Assembly: GCA_045646365.1 (NCBI GenBank)
Contig: JAZRKP010000054.1
Location: 1 to 51,904 of the forward strand
Source of the DNA: SIG454 sp045646365
GTDB taxonomy: Bacteria > Bacillota > Clostridia > Monoglobales > Monoglobaceae
Length of the DNA stretch: 51,904 nt
Reading direction: 5' to 3'
In this document: piece by piece, positions 40,586-48,949 of the stretch
Position numbering within the stretch: the first letter of the stretch is position 1
How the letters are laid out: every line of letters starts with the position of its first letter
Made by a program: the position numbers and the translations under genes
The notes under the pieces: generated by a model
What the model was told of the DNA's origin: nothing
Database searches by the model: none
The model's input: the letters and a program-made list of their open reading frames with translations, nothing else

Positions 40586-41839
40586 TTATTTTTCTAATAA
40601 ATCAATAGCATCACAATCAAGTGCCTGTGCAAGATTTGCGATGGTTGCAAGCTGTGCTTTATTTATGTCTCTCATTCTTTGCTCATATGCTTGTATAATA
40701 CGAATACTTACACCGGAACGCTCTGCAAGTTCACTTTGTGAAAGTCCTACGGCATTTCTAAGTCGTGTCAATGCTGTTTGTGTATAAAAGCTTTTGATTC
40801 TTTCATCAAGTGCATTAACAAACCTTGCCATAATGACGAGTTTCTTGTTTTCCTCCATAGCCGAATCAATAATGTCTGATAAGGCATTAAGCTTTGCCGT
40901 ACTGACAGAGGTTATGTTGCCGTCATCATCCGTAAGATACCCGCCTGTAAGCTGTGATAAGCGGAGTAATTTTGTCAGCACATTTACTGCAGATACTTCC
41001 GAGTTTGCAAGCTCTATGTAGCTCTCTTTTTCAAGATTCTTATATAGCTTTATAGCCTTGCTTTCAAGCTCAACCATGCGGACTTCCTCGGTGATATCAG
41101 GTAAGTCCAAGCATTCGTCCTTTGTTACCCGAAATGCGATGGAGTGCATTTTCTCAAGAAATTCATCACGCATATGTGCTTTGAATTTCGGGGTGTGATT
41201 ACCATAGCCTACCATATCAAAGTAGCGGTTTCGGAACGCATAAAAGTTTTCACCAAAGACTGATTTATTCAGAAATCTGTACTGTGAAAATACATCCATT
41301 TCCTTGTTTGGAACGGGTGTTCCTGTGAGGAGAAGCTTGTGTCTTGCCTTATCTCCAAAATGATGTAAAGCTTTAGATTGAGCTGTTCGTGCATTCTTAA
41401 TTTTGTGTGCTTCATCAGCAATAACAAGATCAGCATCAAACTCCAGCAGCTCCTTTTCAATTCTCCAGGTGCTCTCATAATTGACAACCACCTGAAGCCA
41501 AACATTACTAACGTTTTTAAGCATAGCTACCTTTTCACGGCTTGACCCTTTGAGGACTGTGACGGTATGGAGTGTGTCTGCAAATTTCTTAAACTCCTCT
41601 TTCCATACAGGAAGAATTGAAAGGGGAGCAATAACAAGAACTCGTCTGACCTTTCGGAGCTTAAAGAAAATAGTTGAAATTGCTATGCTTGTCAGGGTTT
41701 TTCCTGTTCCCATTTCCATAAGTAACGCAAGACCGTTACTCGTATTTTCAGTAGGTATTAGTCCAAATTTTTTGCAAGCAAATTCATATGCTTCACGCTG
41801 ATGTGCATATGGGGTTGCCTTAATTGGCATTGGTACCAT
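40586..41839 (-). CDS. SNF2/DEAD-type helicase truncated after motif IV and fused to an XRE HTH domain
   Basis: This 417-residue protein starts as an SNF2-family ATPase: EMGTGKT Walker A at 42-48, ADEAHKIKN at 141-149 (DEAH box), LLLTGTP motif III at 169-175 and KLVIMARF at 333-340. The second RecA lobe with motifs V and VI and the arginine finger is missing. From about residue 353 it changes to a complete XRE helix-turn-helix (LRNAVGLSQSELAERSGVSI, then RIIQAYEQRMRDINKAQLATI). Helicases of this type are common in Clostridia prophages and conjugative elements. A deletion has probably fused two element genes in frame. ATPase function is doubtful; DNA binding may persist. Confidence 0.83.
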   Translation of the reverse strand: MVPMPIKATPYAHQREAYEFACKKFGLIPTENTSNGLALLMEMGTGKTLTSIAISTIFFKLRKVRRVLVIAPLSILPVWKEEFKKFADTLHTVTVLKGSSREKVAMLKNVSNVWLQVVVNYESTWRIEKELLEFDADLVIADEAHKIKNARTAQSKALHHFGDKARHKLLLTGTPVPNKEMDVFSQYRFLNKSVFGENFYAFRNRYFDMVGYGNHTPKFKAHMRDEFLEKMHSIAFRVTKDECLDLPDITEEVRMVELESKAIKLYKNLEKESYIELANSEVSAVNVLTKLLRLSQLTGGYLTDDDGNITSVSTAKLNALSDIIDSAMEENKKLVIMARFVNALDERIKSFYTQTALTRLRNAVGLSQSELAERSGVSIRIIQAYEQRMRDINKAQLATIANLAQALDCDAIDLLEK

Positions 41840-41874
41840 AGCTTAAGAACCCCCTTTGAAATTAATAAATCTTT

Positions 41875-42110
41875 TCATAAAAAATCCTCCGTTTGTTGAT
41901 TTCTCAAAACGGAGGATTAAGATGAGGTAACTGCAAAATGGCATAGAGGAAAACCACAGTCCTGACGAAATACTCCGTTTCGGATTGCAGCAACCCGCTC
42001 AAAAGGCAGCTGGCATATTCAGTTGTCCACCACATACCATTGAGCTATCATTGATCAGGTGATATAGTGTGCGATGATGAAAGTGAACCTCACCTTCAAG
42101 TGCATTATAT
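41875..42110 (-). ncRNA. Possible structured minus-strand RNA ending in a terminator
   Basis: Upstream of the helicase on the minus strand lies a gene-free stretch with nested pairings: GCTCAA with TTGAGC enclosing TGGTAT with ATGCCA, then CGAAA with TTTCG. It ends in the stem AATCCTCCGTTT/AAACGGAGGATT (41883-41918) followed by TTTTTT. ATAGCTCAATGGTA and ACTGAATAT resemble tRNA D-arm and anticodon-loop text, but no full cloverleaf forms. Either a small RNA or an attenuator for the helicase gene would fit. Pairings were found by eye. Confidence 0.4.
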
Positions 42111-42237
42111 ATCATAACAAAGTGTTTGAACAGGACTTTTCGTGGCAATTTAGAAAAATCCCACTGTTATGCGGTTTTTGGGGATTTGAAAGGAAATTAT
42201 GCTTTTAAGAAATCCAGTAATTACGGGCATTTATATG

Positions 42238-42262
42238 AAAAAAAGCGGACACGCCGTGTCCG
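42238..42262 (-). terminator. Minus-strand terminator-like hairpin
   Basis: CGGACAC (42246-42252) and GTGTCCG (42256-42262) with a GCC loop; on the minus strand it is followed by CTTTTTTT. No gene is visible upstream of it on that strand between here and 43279. The surrounding 41840-42378 stretch has no supported protein gene. Confidence 0.6.
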
Positions 42263-42378
42263 TCAAAATGAAAAAATTTTTTTAAAAAATTTTATAAATT
42301 ATGCTGAATTAAATAAAAATGTCTTGTTTTTTGAAAAATTGTGTGTTAGGATATGGAAATATATGGGAGGTGGGTATT

Positions 42379-43280
42379 ATGTCAGATATGAAACCGGAAA
42401 ATGATAAAAAAGTAAATTAGATGAACGCATTTATTCGAAGCTTCCGAAACTTTCGGAAACGGAACTTCGTAAGGTGTCTAAAGAAGCCTATAGTATAGCG
42501 ATCAACAATTTATATGCTTTTAAAGAAGATGATTTAATTGATTACTACCTTGAATCGGAAGAATTCAGAAAAATTGTTGATAGTGGCAAGTATACATATG
42601 TTGATGGGAAAATTGTTCTCAAATCTAAAGAATGTTTATCAGTAAAAAACGGTGAACTTGTTACGGTAGAATTTACAGAAGAAACTTTGAAAGATTATTG
42701 TGTTTACAAAAGCCATATAAGTATTGTGTCTGCCGGCGGTGGGATGGGAAGAAGAAAACCTGTCGTTATATGCGGCAGTCCCGGTATTGGAAAGAGCCGT
42801 ATTTTTGTTTCACATGCTCACGAAGACAGACAAAGAATATTTAAAGAAGCTCAGAAAATATCGTCAGTCAAGGACATAACGGAAGACAACTTGTTTGTGA
42901 TTTTTGGCGGAGGCAGTGGCGGTGGGATGCTGCCTGATAATTTCGGCGTAGCACTTACTTGTTTTATGAAGGAGCGGGGCATAACAATAGAAGGGCTAGC
43001 AGAGCTTACTGGCTTATCCGAACGAACAATCGGGCGAATGAGAGACCCTGCAAATGAGAGCCATAAGCTTAATGCGGTTGTAGCTGTATGCGTAGCACTT
43101 CATTTGAATTCGTATCAGGGAAATATGATGCTGTTGCTTGCAGGATATACTCTGAAAAATACCAAAACAGATTGTATGTACAGATTTTTCATAGATTTTG
43201 CATTTAAGGAAACTGTGCTTGAGTGCAACAATGCGTTGATTCGATGCGGACTAAAACCGCTTACAAAGTTACATGATTAA
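42379..43280 (+). CDS. Helix-turn-helix domain protein with an apparent frameshift at an A6 run
   Basis: ATG 42379 has AGGTGGG upstream but stops after 13 codons. A one-base slip back at A6 (42406-42411) joins it to a long frame (continuing SKLDERIYSKLPKLSETEL) that runs to 43280; without the slip the first start in that frame is GTG 42474, which lacks a clear ribosome-binding site. The long frame gives about 290 residues. Its C-terminal part has a HTH (GITIEGLAELTGLSERTIGRM). The middle contains CGSPGIGKSRI, which fits a Walker A pattern but has no clear Walker B. I do not recognise the N-terminal part. It may be a decayed element regulator, a sequencing error, or a programmed frameshift. 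Confidence 0.55.
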
Positions 43281-43338
43281 AATAATAAGTCTTTACTTGG
43301 ACTAACAAAAATGTCAGACGGTAGGGACTTATTATTTT
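43279..43338. terminator. Bidirectional terminator between convergent genes
   Basis: AAAATAATAAGTC (43279-43291) and GACTTATTATTTT (43326-43338) form a 13-bp stem with a long loop between the HTH gene and the minus-strand AraC gene. AT-rich tails lie on both sides. Confidence 0.5.
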
Positions 43339-43361
43339 ACTATTCAGCTTTTAATTTAGGT

Positions 43362-44270
43362 TTAGCTGCCGAAATTTGATGGAGGGAAGCCTTTAAGTGA
43401 AATAAAAGTTTTGGTAAAATGAGAGGCGTCGTAAAAACCACAAGAAAGTGCAATTTCGGTTAATGTCAGCTTGTTTTGATTCATAAGATTAATTGCTTCG
43501 TTCACTCTACATTCTGAAAGGTATTGGGTAGGGGTCACGGAACAAAGTTTGACAAAATTACGAAAAAGAGTGGGATATGACATATTAAAATTTTCAGCAA
43601 GTGTGTGAAAGTTGATTTTTTGATGATAATTCTTTGAAATATATTCCATAATTTTAATAATTTCATCGGTTTTTTTCGGTGTGTTTGTAGTTTTTTCAGG
43701 ATAGTATTCCAAGTTGAAGTTGCAAAGTTCTGCAATAAGGTTAAGGGTTAAGAATTCCTTTGTCAAAAAGTTATTTTCTTTAAATTTTTCTTCGTAATAA
43801 CATAATCGTTGAATAAGTGGACTAATATAGTCCACTTTTTCATTACTTAGAGTTAAAAACAGGTTAATGTTGTTTCTCTTACGCAATATAGGCTCAATGT
43901 CAAAAAGAAATGAGTATCCCTTCAGTGCGTTGAGCTGAGCATGATAGGAGTTAATGAACGCCATATCAAGAATAAGGTGAAAAATTTGGGTGCTTTCTTC
44001 GCTGAAATAACCATGTTCATAGTGTGGCGGAATAACAAATACAGTGCCTTGTGGTGCGGGGTAAATCTTGTCATTTATGTAGTGCATAGCATTTCCAGAT
44101 GTAATAATGTTAATCTCATAAAAATCGTGAGAATGCATTGGAAGAAATAGGAGATTATTGTGAAGTATATGAAAATATGCTTTTGTTCTATTTTCTGAGG
44201 ACATAGCTAATACTGTGGATGAGTGGAAACTTGCAATTTCATGTTTGGGAAGTTCTTGGGGATAATTCAT
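43362..44270 (-). CDS. AraC-family transcriptional regulator with N-terminal cupin
   Basis: This 302-residue regulator has a cupin with MHSHDFYEINIITSG and a C-terminal AraC domain (FHTLAENFNMSYPTLFRNF, then LTEIALSCGFYDASHFTKTF). It resembles the regulator at 18765 in layout, including the HSHDFYE/HTHDYYE metal-type motif. GGAGGA precedes the ATG. It is divergent from the beta-mannosidase gene, and is its likely sugar-responsive controller; this is inferred from position. Confidence 0.87.
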   Translation of the reverse strand: MNYPQELPKHEIASFHSSTVLAMSSENRTKAYFHILHNNLLFLPMHSHDFYEINIITSGNAMHYINDKIYPAPQGTVFVIPPHYEHGYFSEESTQIFHLILDMAFINSYHAQLNALKGYSFLFDIEPILRKRNNINLFLTLSNEKVDYISPLIQRLCYYEEKFKENNFLTKEFLTLNLIAELCNFNLEYYPEKTTNTPKKTDEIIKIMEYISKNYHQKINFHTLAENFNMSYPTLFRNFVKLCSVTPTQYLSECRVNEAINLMNQNKLTLTEIALSCGFYDASHFTKTFISLKGFPPSNFGS

Positions 44271-44685
44271 TATTCAGTCCTCCGTTTGTTTTGGAATAAT
44301 ATATCATATATAGTATAGCATATTATGCAAAAATAGTCAATATTAAGGAAAAATATATCTAAAATGGATAAATAAGCTTGAAAATACATTATTTTAATAA
44401 AAAGATGATAGAATATTACAAAAGAATGATACAAGATTACAATACAAAATTAAAGAATTTTGATATTATATAAAACAAGAAAAATACTAATGTTGAGTTT
44501 ATTGATATGTCAAGAAAAATTAGCTAGAGTAAGCAATATAAAACAAGGTGTGAAACAGATAAAGTTTTTATGTCTGCGGCTTGGCGGAAATTTTAAAAAG
44601 AAATGTATTGAAAATATACACATCAGGGATATCGTCGTATATATTCAGAAGAATATTTGAGTAAAGAGACAGAAGGAGAATAGAT
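44271..44685. other. AT-rich intergenic region between AraC and beta-mannosidase
   Basis: No supported gene. On the minus strand TTGACT (44340-44335) and TATACT (44317-44312), spaced 17 bases, form the AraC promoter. On the plus strand I see no consensus promoter for the mannosidase, which fits activator dependence. The short frame at 44460 has no convincing ribosome-binding site. Confidence 0.5.
44312..44340 (-). promoter_or_regulatory. Promoter for the AraC regulator at 43.4 kb
   Basis: Minus-strand TTGACT and TATACT with exact 17-base spacing, about 40 bases before the ATG. Confidence 0.7.
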
Positions 44686-47163
44686 ATGAGTGAAAAAAAT
44701 ATTATTTTATTAAATGGAGAATGGGAAGTTAATGGGGAGTCTCCGTCAGGTGAGAAACTTGCACTTTTGGGGAGTGTTCCGGGTTGTGCGCTGAATGATT
44801 TATTAAATTCCGGTATTGAAAAGGAATACAATGATATTTTTTACAGAGATAACGCAGAAAAGTTTCAAAAATATGAGGATTATAGCTGGCATTATAAAAA
44901 GAGCTTTGTTTTGGAGGAAATAGGCGACAATGTTGAGTTGGTATTTGAAAGACTTGACACATATTGTGATATATATTTGAATGGTACACACATTAGCTAT
45001 TGCGATAATGGAAATATTGAACATATTTTTGAAGTATCAAAGGTTTTATGCATTGGCGAAAATATACTTGAGGTGTATTTTTATTCCCCGATTCAGATGA
45101 ACAGAGGTAGAAGAAAAAGACGTTTTTGTGCTTTTTCGGAAAATCGTCTATATACAAGGAGAATGCAATGTACATATGGTTGGGACTGGACGATGCGTTT
45201 TGTTACATGCGGAATGGGTAATGCATATCTAAGGATTCTTGATAAGGGGATAAAGACAGAGAGTGTTTATGTATATACTATTTCTGTGGATAAATACAGC
45301 GCAGCTATTGGAGTGGATTTAACACTTGCTGATTATCAGGAAGGTGGAATAATAGATGTAGAAATATATGATCAAAACAGTTTTTTAATATGTAAGAAAT
45401 CTAAATACTGTGAAGAAAAACTACATAAATTCAGAATCAACATAAAAGAGCCAAAGCTTTGGAATCCAAATGGGTATGGTGAACAAAATCTTCATACCGT
45501 TGTAGTTAAGTGTGGAGATAGAACACTTTATAAAACCTTATTCGGAATAAGAACCGTGAAAATTCTTGAACTTGACGACGAAGAAGGAACAGAAAATTAC
45601 AAAAAATGTCTTAAGCTGAAAAATAATAAGTTATTTGCAAAATCAAATAAAGGGGATTGTTTTTCTAGTTTTACAGTTATAATAAATGGGAAAAGAGTGA
45701 ATTGCAAGGGGGGAAACTGGGTTCCTTGCCAGCCGTTTAACAATGGAAACACAGATAAAAAGATTACATATCTTTTAGAGCTTTTTGCAGAAGCGGGAGT
45801 AAATATGATAAGAATATGGGGAGGGGGAGCCTTTGAAACGGAGCATTTTTATAATGAATGTTCAAGGCTCGGTATTATGGTATCACAGGACTTCCTAATG
45901 GCTTGTGGAGATTATCCTGAGGAGCAGAAATCCTTTATAGAACAGCTTCGCCGTGAAGCAGAATATGTGACAATGCTTGCAAGAAATAAGCCTTGTCTTA
46001 TCTGGTGGACCGGAGATAACGAAAATGGAACATGGGGGACGGATGTGCGCTCTTGGTTTCATGGAAGAACTTCAGCGCAAAAGGGTGTAGCGCCGGTTAT
46101 ATATAAAAATGATCCATACCGTGATTTCTTCCCATCAAGTCCTTATGGTGGAGTGGAATACTCGTCAAATACAGCAGGGATTACACACAATACTTATTTT
46201 CTATCCACATTGTTTGATTTTATTGAATCAGGAAATATGTCGGAGTATAAAGAATGGCTTAAGAACTATACCTCAAGGTTCAGTGCAGAAGACCCTACAT
46301 TAGGAGCATCATCTTTTCCAACTCTGAAAAAGTTTATGACAGAGGAGGATATATTTGGCAAAAATAATGAAATGTGGCTTTATCATACGAAAAATAATCC
46401 GGCTATGGAGAAAGAACTGTATTATTATGCAGACCTTTTCGCAAAAAGACTCTTTGGTGATTTCATAGACGGAGCAGACAGATTGTTTAAGTATAAGTAC
46501 CTCCAATATGAGTGGATGCGTATTTCTTTGGAGAATGTCAGACGGGAAAAGGAATTCTGTTCAGGTGTTCTTTACTGGATGCTTAATGATTGCTGGCCGG
46601 CAGCATTTGGGTGGTCACTGGTGGATTATTATGGAATCCCGAAAGCATCATACTATTCGTTTAAGCGGGCTTCAAAGCCTCTTGTCTTGTCAGTTGATTA
46701 TGAAGCGCCCGATTATAAAATCTGGGTTAGCAATGACGGAGAAGAACGCAGTGTAAAAATACGGTGGCACGCAGTTTCAAGAGATGGAGCAACCGTATAT
46801 ACTTCAGAATATATAGAAATTTGTGCAAAACAGGATATCGCGTTTGTGGCTCTTAATGTAAAGGAAACCGAAATTCCTGAAAACTGTTTTATTGTTGCAG
46901 AGCTTGAGGGCGAAGGCTATTCTTTCTACAGAAAAGGTGAGCTTGGAATTTCAGAATGTATGGATAAAGTTGAGGTATTAAAATGCGGAGACGGTATAGT
47001 TAAAATAAAGGCGAATACCTATGTTCATGTAGTTGAAATTGAGGGCGAGGCTGTGTTTGAAGATAGTTACTTCTCAATGCTTGAGGGAGAAGTGCGTGAG
47101 ATTAAATACGAACCAGTAGTTGAAAGTGATATAACCGTAAATGCGTATACATTCAGTGATTAA
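44686..47163 (+). CDS. GH2-family beta-mannosidase
   Basis: This 825-residue glycoside hydrolase has an N-terminal GH2 sugar-binding domain (LNGEWEVNGE at the start), an immunoglobulin-like domain, and a TIM barrel with GGNWVPCQPFN, MIRIWGGGAFE and the acid/base Glu446 in WWTGDNENG. The nucleophile candidate is Glu535 in RFSAED, where relatives have SEFGFQ, so this loop is divergent. It removes beta-linked mannose from mannan or N-glycan fragments. No signal peptide is seen, so it acts in the cytoplasm. GAAGGAGA precedes the ATG. Confidence 0.88.
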   Translation: MSEKNIILLNGEWEVNGESPSGEKLALLGSVPGCALNDLLNSGIEKEYNDIFYRDNAEKFQKYEDYSWHYKKSFVLEEIGDNVELVFERLDTYCDIYLNGTHISYCDNGNIEHIFEVSKVLCIGENILEVYFYSPIQMNRGRRKRRFCAFSENRLYTRRMQCTYGWDWTMRFVTCGMGNAYLRILDKGIKTESVYVYTISVDKYSAAIGVDLTLADYQEGGIIDVEIYDQNSFLICKKSKYCEEKLHKFRINIKEPKLWNPNGYGEQNLHTVVVKCGDRTLYKTLFGIRTVKILELDDEEGTENYKKCLKLKNNKLFAKSNKGDCFSSFTVIINGKRVNCKGGNWVPCQPFNNGNTDKKITYLLELFAEAGVNMIRIWGGGAFETEHFYNECSRLGIMVSQDFLMACGDYPEEQKSFIEQLRREAEYVTMLARNKPCLIWWTGDNENGTWGTDVRSWFHGRTSAQKGVAPVIYKNDPYRDFFPSSPYGGVEYSSNTAGITHNTYFLSTLFDFIESGNMSEYKEWLKNYTSRFSAEDPTLGASSFPTLKKFMTEEDIFGKNNEMWLYHTKNNPAMEKELYYYADLFAKRLFGDFIDGADRLFKYKYLQYEWMRISLENVRREKEFCSGVLYWMLNDCWPAAFGWSLVDYYGIPKASYYSFKRASKPLVLSVDYEAPDYKIWVSNDGEERSVKIRWHAVSRDGATVYTSEYIEICAKQDIAFVALNVKETEIPENCFIVAELEGEGYSFYRKGELGISECMDKVEVLKCGDGIVKIKANTYVHVVEIEGEAVFEDSYFSMLEGEVREIKYEPVVESDITVNAYTFSD

Positions 47164-47194
47164 AATGTGATATTGTTTCGGAAGGAGAAATTTT

Positions 47195-48946
47195 ATGAGA
47201 AAAACAATTAAATTTATTAAGTCGATATTCTTATCAGCAGTAGTTTTATTAACGCTTATGCCAAGTCATATAGCCTTTTCAGAAGAAATTATAAATATAG
47301 AGGAATGCAGGTATAAGGATCAGCAGATATATTTTTCGGGAAGCTTGGAATCTGATACGGATGAAATTATACTTGTTATGGCATACGACAGTACTAACGG
47401 TATAGGGGATGATGCAATTAAAGCCTTCGAAATAGCTGTGCCTGATGATGAAGGGAATTTTTCCGGAAATATAAACATTTATGATGATGAAAAGACTGCA
47501 AAAAGTTATAACTTAAGAGTGGAATTTCGTACAGAGAGTGTGAGTACATATAAGGATTTATTGTATTATAACAATAAGCTCAAAACGGATATAGTTGGTA
47601 TGATGAATGAAAAAGCAGACGGGATGTTTGAATTTATGACCAATGATGTAAGCTTTGGCGAAAATATTGTAGAGGCTTTATATGTCAGGGATATTTTTGA
47701 TGCTATGGGAGTATGGCTTGATGAATACGACCAATTAGAAGATGAAACAAAAAAGAATATAAACAATTCAACTAAGGATTTTCAATCAATTGTTACAAAT
47801 GATATGCTTTTAGAAATATGTAATGTTTCTATCATTACAGCCGTTGTGAATGAAAAGGATGAAACAAAAACGATTACACTTTTAGATAAGCTTGATAAAG
47901 ATATTTTAGGTGTCAAAATTGAAGAAGTTGACGAGAGTTTTTTTGATATAGATTCTGAAAGAAAGAAAAGCATAGTAGAAAATCTGATAAATAATATAGA
48001 TGAAGACGGATTTTGTGATTACAAGCAGTTTTTGGACGCTGTTTTAAAAAGTATGGTATTTGAAAAAATCAGTGTAGCTCCATATAGCGATGTTGACGAG
48101 ATAATATTAAATAACAAAGAGATACTTTTAGGCGAAGATGAAGAGGATAAGATTTTAGATAAGCTTGAAGGGATGTCTTCAAAAAAGGCTGATAGTGCAA
48201 TGAGGATTTTGGTGAATATTGCAAAGGGCGAAATGTTTAATTCAACGAAGGATTTATTGTCGGCAGTTGACGAAGCAATGGATGAGGTGGATAAAAACAC
48301 TGACAGTACCTCGGGTGGGGGAAATTCGGGTAGTGGCTCTAAGGGAAGTACAAATATAGCGGTTGAAACTGTAACACAGGTTCAAGAGCCTGAGGTAGAC
48401 AAAAAGATATTTAGTGACCTTGCGGGTTATGAGTGGGCATCTGAGGCGATTTATAAGCTGTCGGAAAAAGGTGTTGTAGATGGTGTTGGGAATAACTTGT
48501 ATGAGCCTTCAAGAAATGTAAACCGTGAGGAGTTTGTAAAGCTGATATGTGAAGCTTTCGGATTTAAAGTGAGCGGAGCAGCATTATCATTTCTGGATGT
48601 AAAAAAATCAGATTGGTTTTATGATTATGTGTCAAAAGCGGTGGAACTGAATATTGTAAACGGCGTGTCTGGAAATACCTTTGGAAGTAGAACCCAGATA
48701 ACAAGAGAGGATATGGCGGTTATGGTTTACAGGGCAATGAAGGCCGCAAATGTTTTAATGCCTGAACAAATACTTGAATTTATAGATAATTCGGATATAT
48801 CCGATTATGCCAAGGAAGCAGTTGGAGTGTTAGGTAAGATGGGCGTTATAAATGGAGTAGGTAATGGAAACTTTGCTCCTAAAAACAAAGCAACCAGAGC
48901 AGAATCGGCAGTCATAATTTACCGTTGCATGGAAGGGAAGAATTAA
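47195..48946 (+). CDS. Exported protein with three C-terminal S-layer homology domains
   Basis: This 583-residue protein has a signal peptide (about residues 1-29, ending HIAFSEE), a long acidic region of unknown fold, a Gly/Ser-rich linker near residues 368-386, and three SLH domains from about residue 405 to the end. The SLH repeats begin FSDLAGYEWA, FLDVKKSDWF and FIDNSDISDY and contain VDGVGNN, VNGVSGN and INGVGNG. SLH domains hold proteins to wall polymers. GGAGAA precedes the ATG. It is followed three bases later by a second SLH protein. Confidence 0.88.
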   Translation: MRKTIKFIKSIFLSAVVLLTLMPSHIAFSEEIINIEECRYKDQQIYFSGSLESDTDEIILVMAYDSTNGIGDDAIKAFEIAVPDDEGNFSGNINIYDDEKTAKSYNLRVEFRTESVSTYKDLLYYNNKLKTDIVGMMNEKADGMFEFMTNDVSFGENIVEALYVRDIFDAMGVWLDEYDQLEDETKKNINNSTKDFQSIVTNDMLLEICNVSIITAVVNEKDETKTITLLDKLDKDILGVKIEEVDESFFDIDSERKKSIVENLINNIDEDGFCDYKQFLDAVLKSMVFEKISVAPYSDVDEIILNNKEILLGEDEEDKILDKLEGMSSKKADSAMRILVNIAKGEMFNSTKDLLSAVDEAMDEVDKNTDSTSGGGNSGSGSKGSTNIAVETVTQVQEPEVDKKIFSDLAGYEWASEAIYKLSEKGVVDGVGNNLYEPSRNVNREEFVKLICEAFGFKVSGAALSFLDVKKSDWFYDYVSKAVELNIVNGVSGNTFGSRTQITREDMAVMVYRAMKAANVLMPEQILEFIDNSDISDYAKEAVGVLGKMGVINGVGNGNFAPKNKATRAESAVIIYRCMEGKN

Positions 48947-48949
48947 AAT

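Noticed and set aside
41990..42075. Complete tRNA-Phe-like gene on the minus strand
   Set aside because: D-arm and GAA anticodon-like text are present, but D-stem, acceptor and T-arm do not pair, so I kept it only as part of a possible structured RNA.
42126..42404. 92-codon open frame
   Set aside because: It has no ribosome-binding site, runs over a minus-strand terminator hairpin and an A/T-rich tract, and has no family resemblance.
39798..43338. Intact prophage or conjugative element
   Set aside because: No integrase, relaxase, capsid or portal gene is present; only remnants are seen.
44460..44660. 66-codon open frame in the AT-rich region
   Set aside because: No convincing ribosome-binding site and no recognisable sequence.
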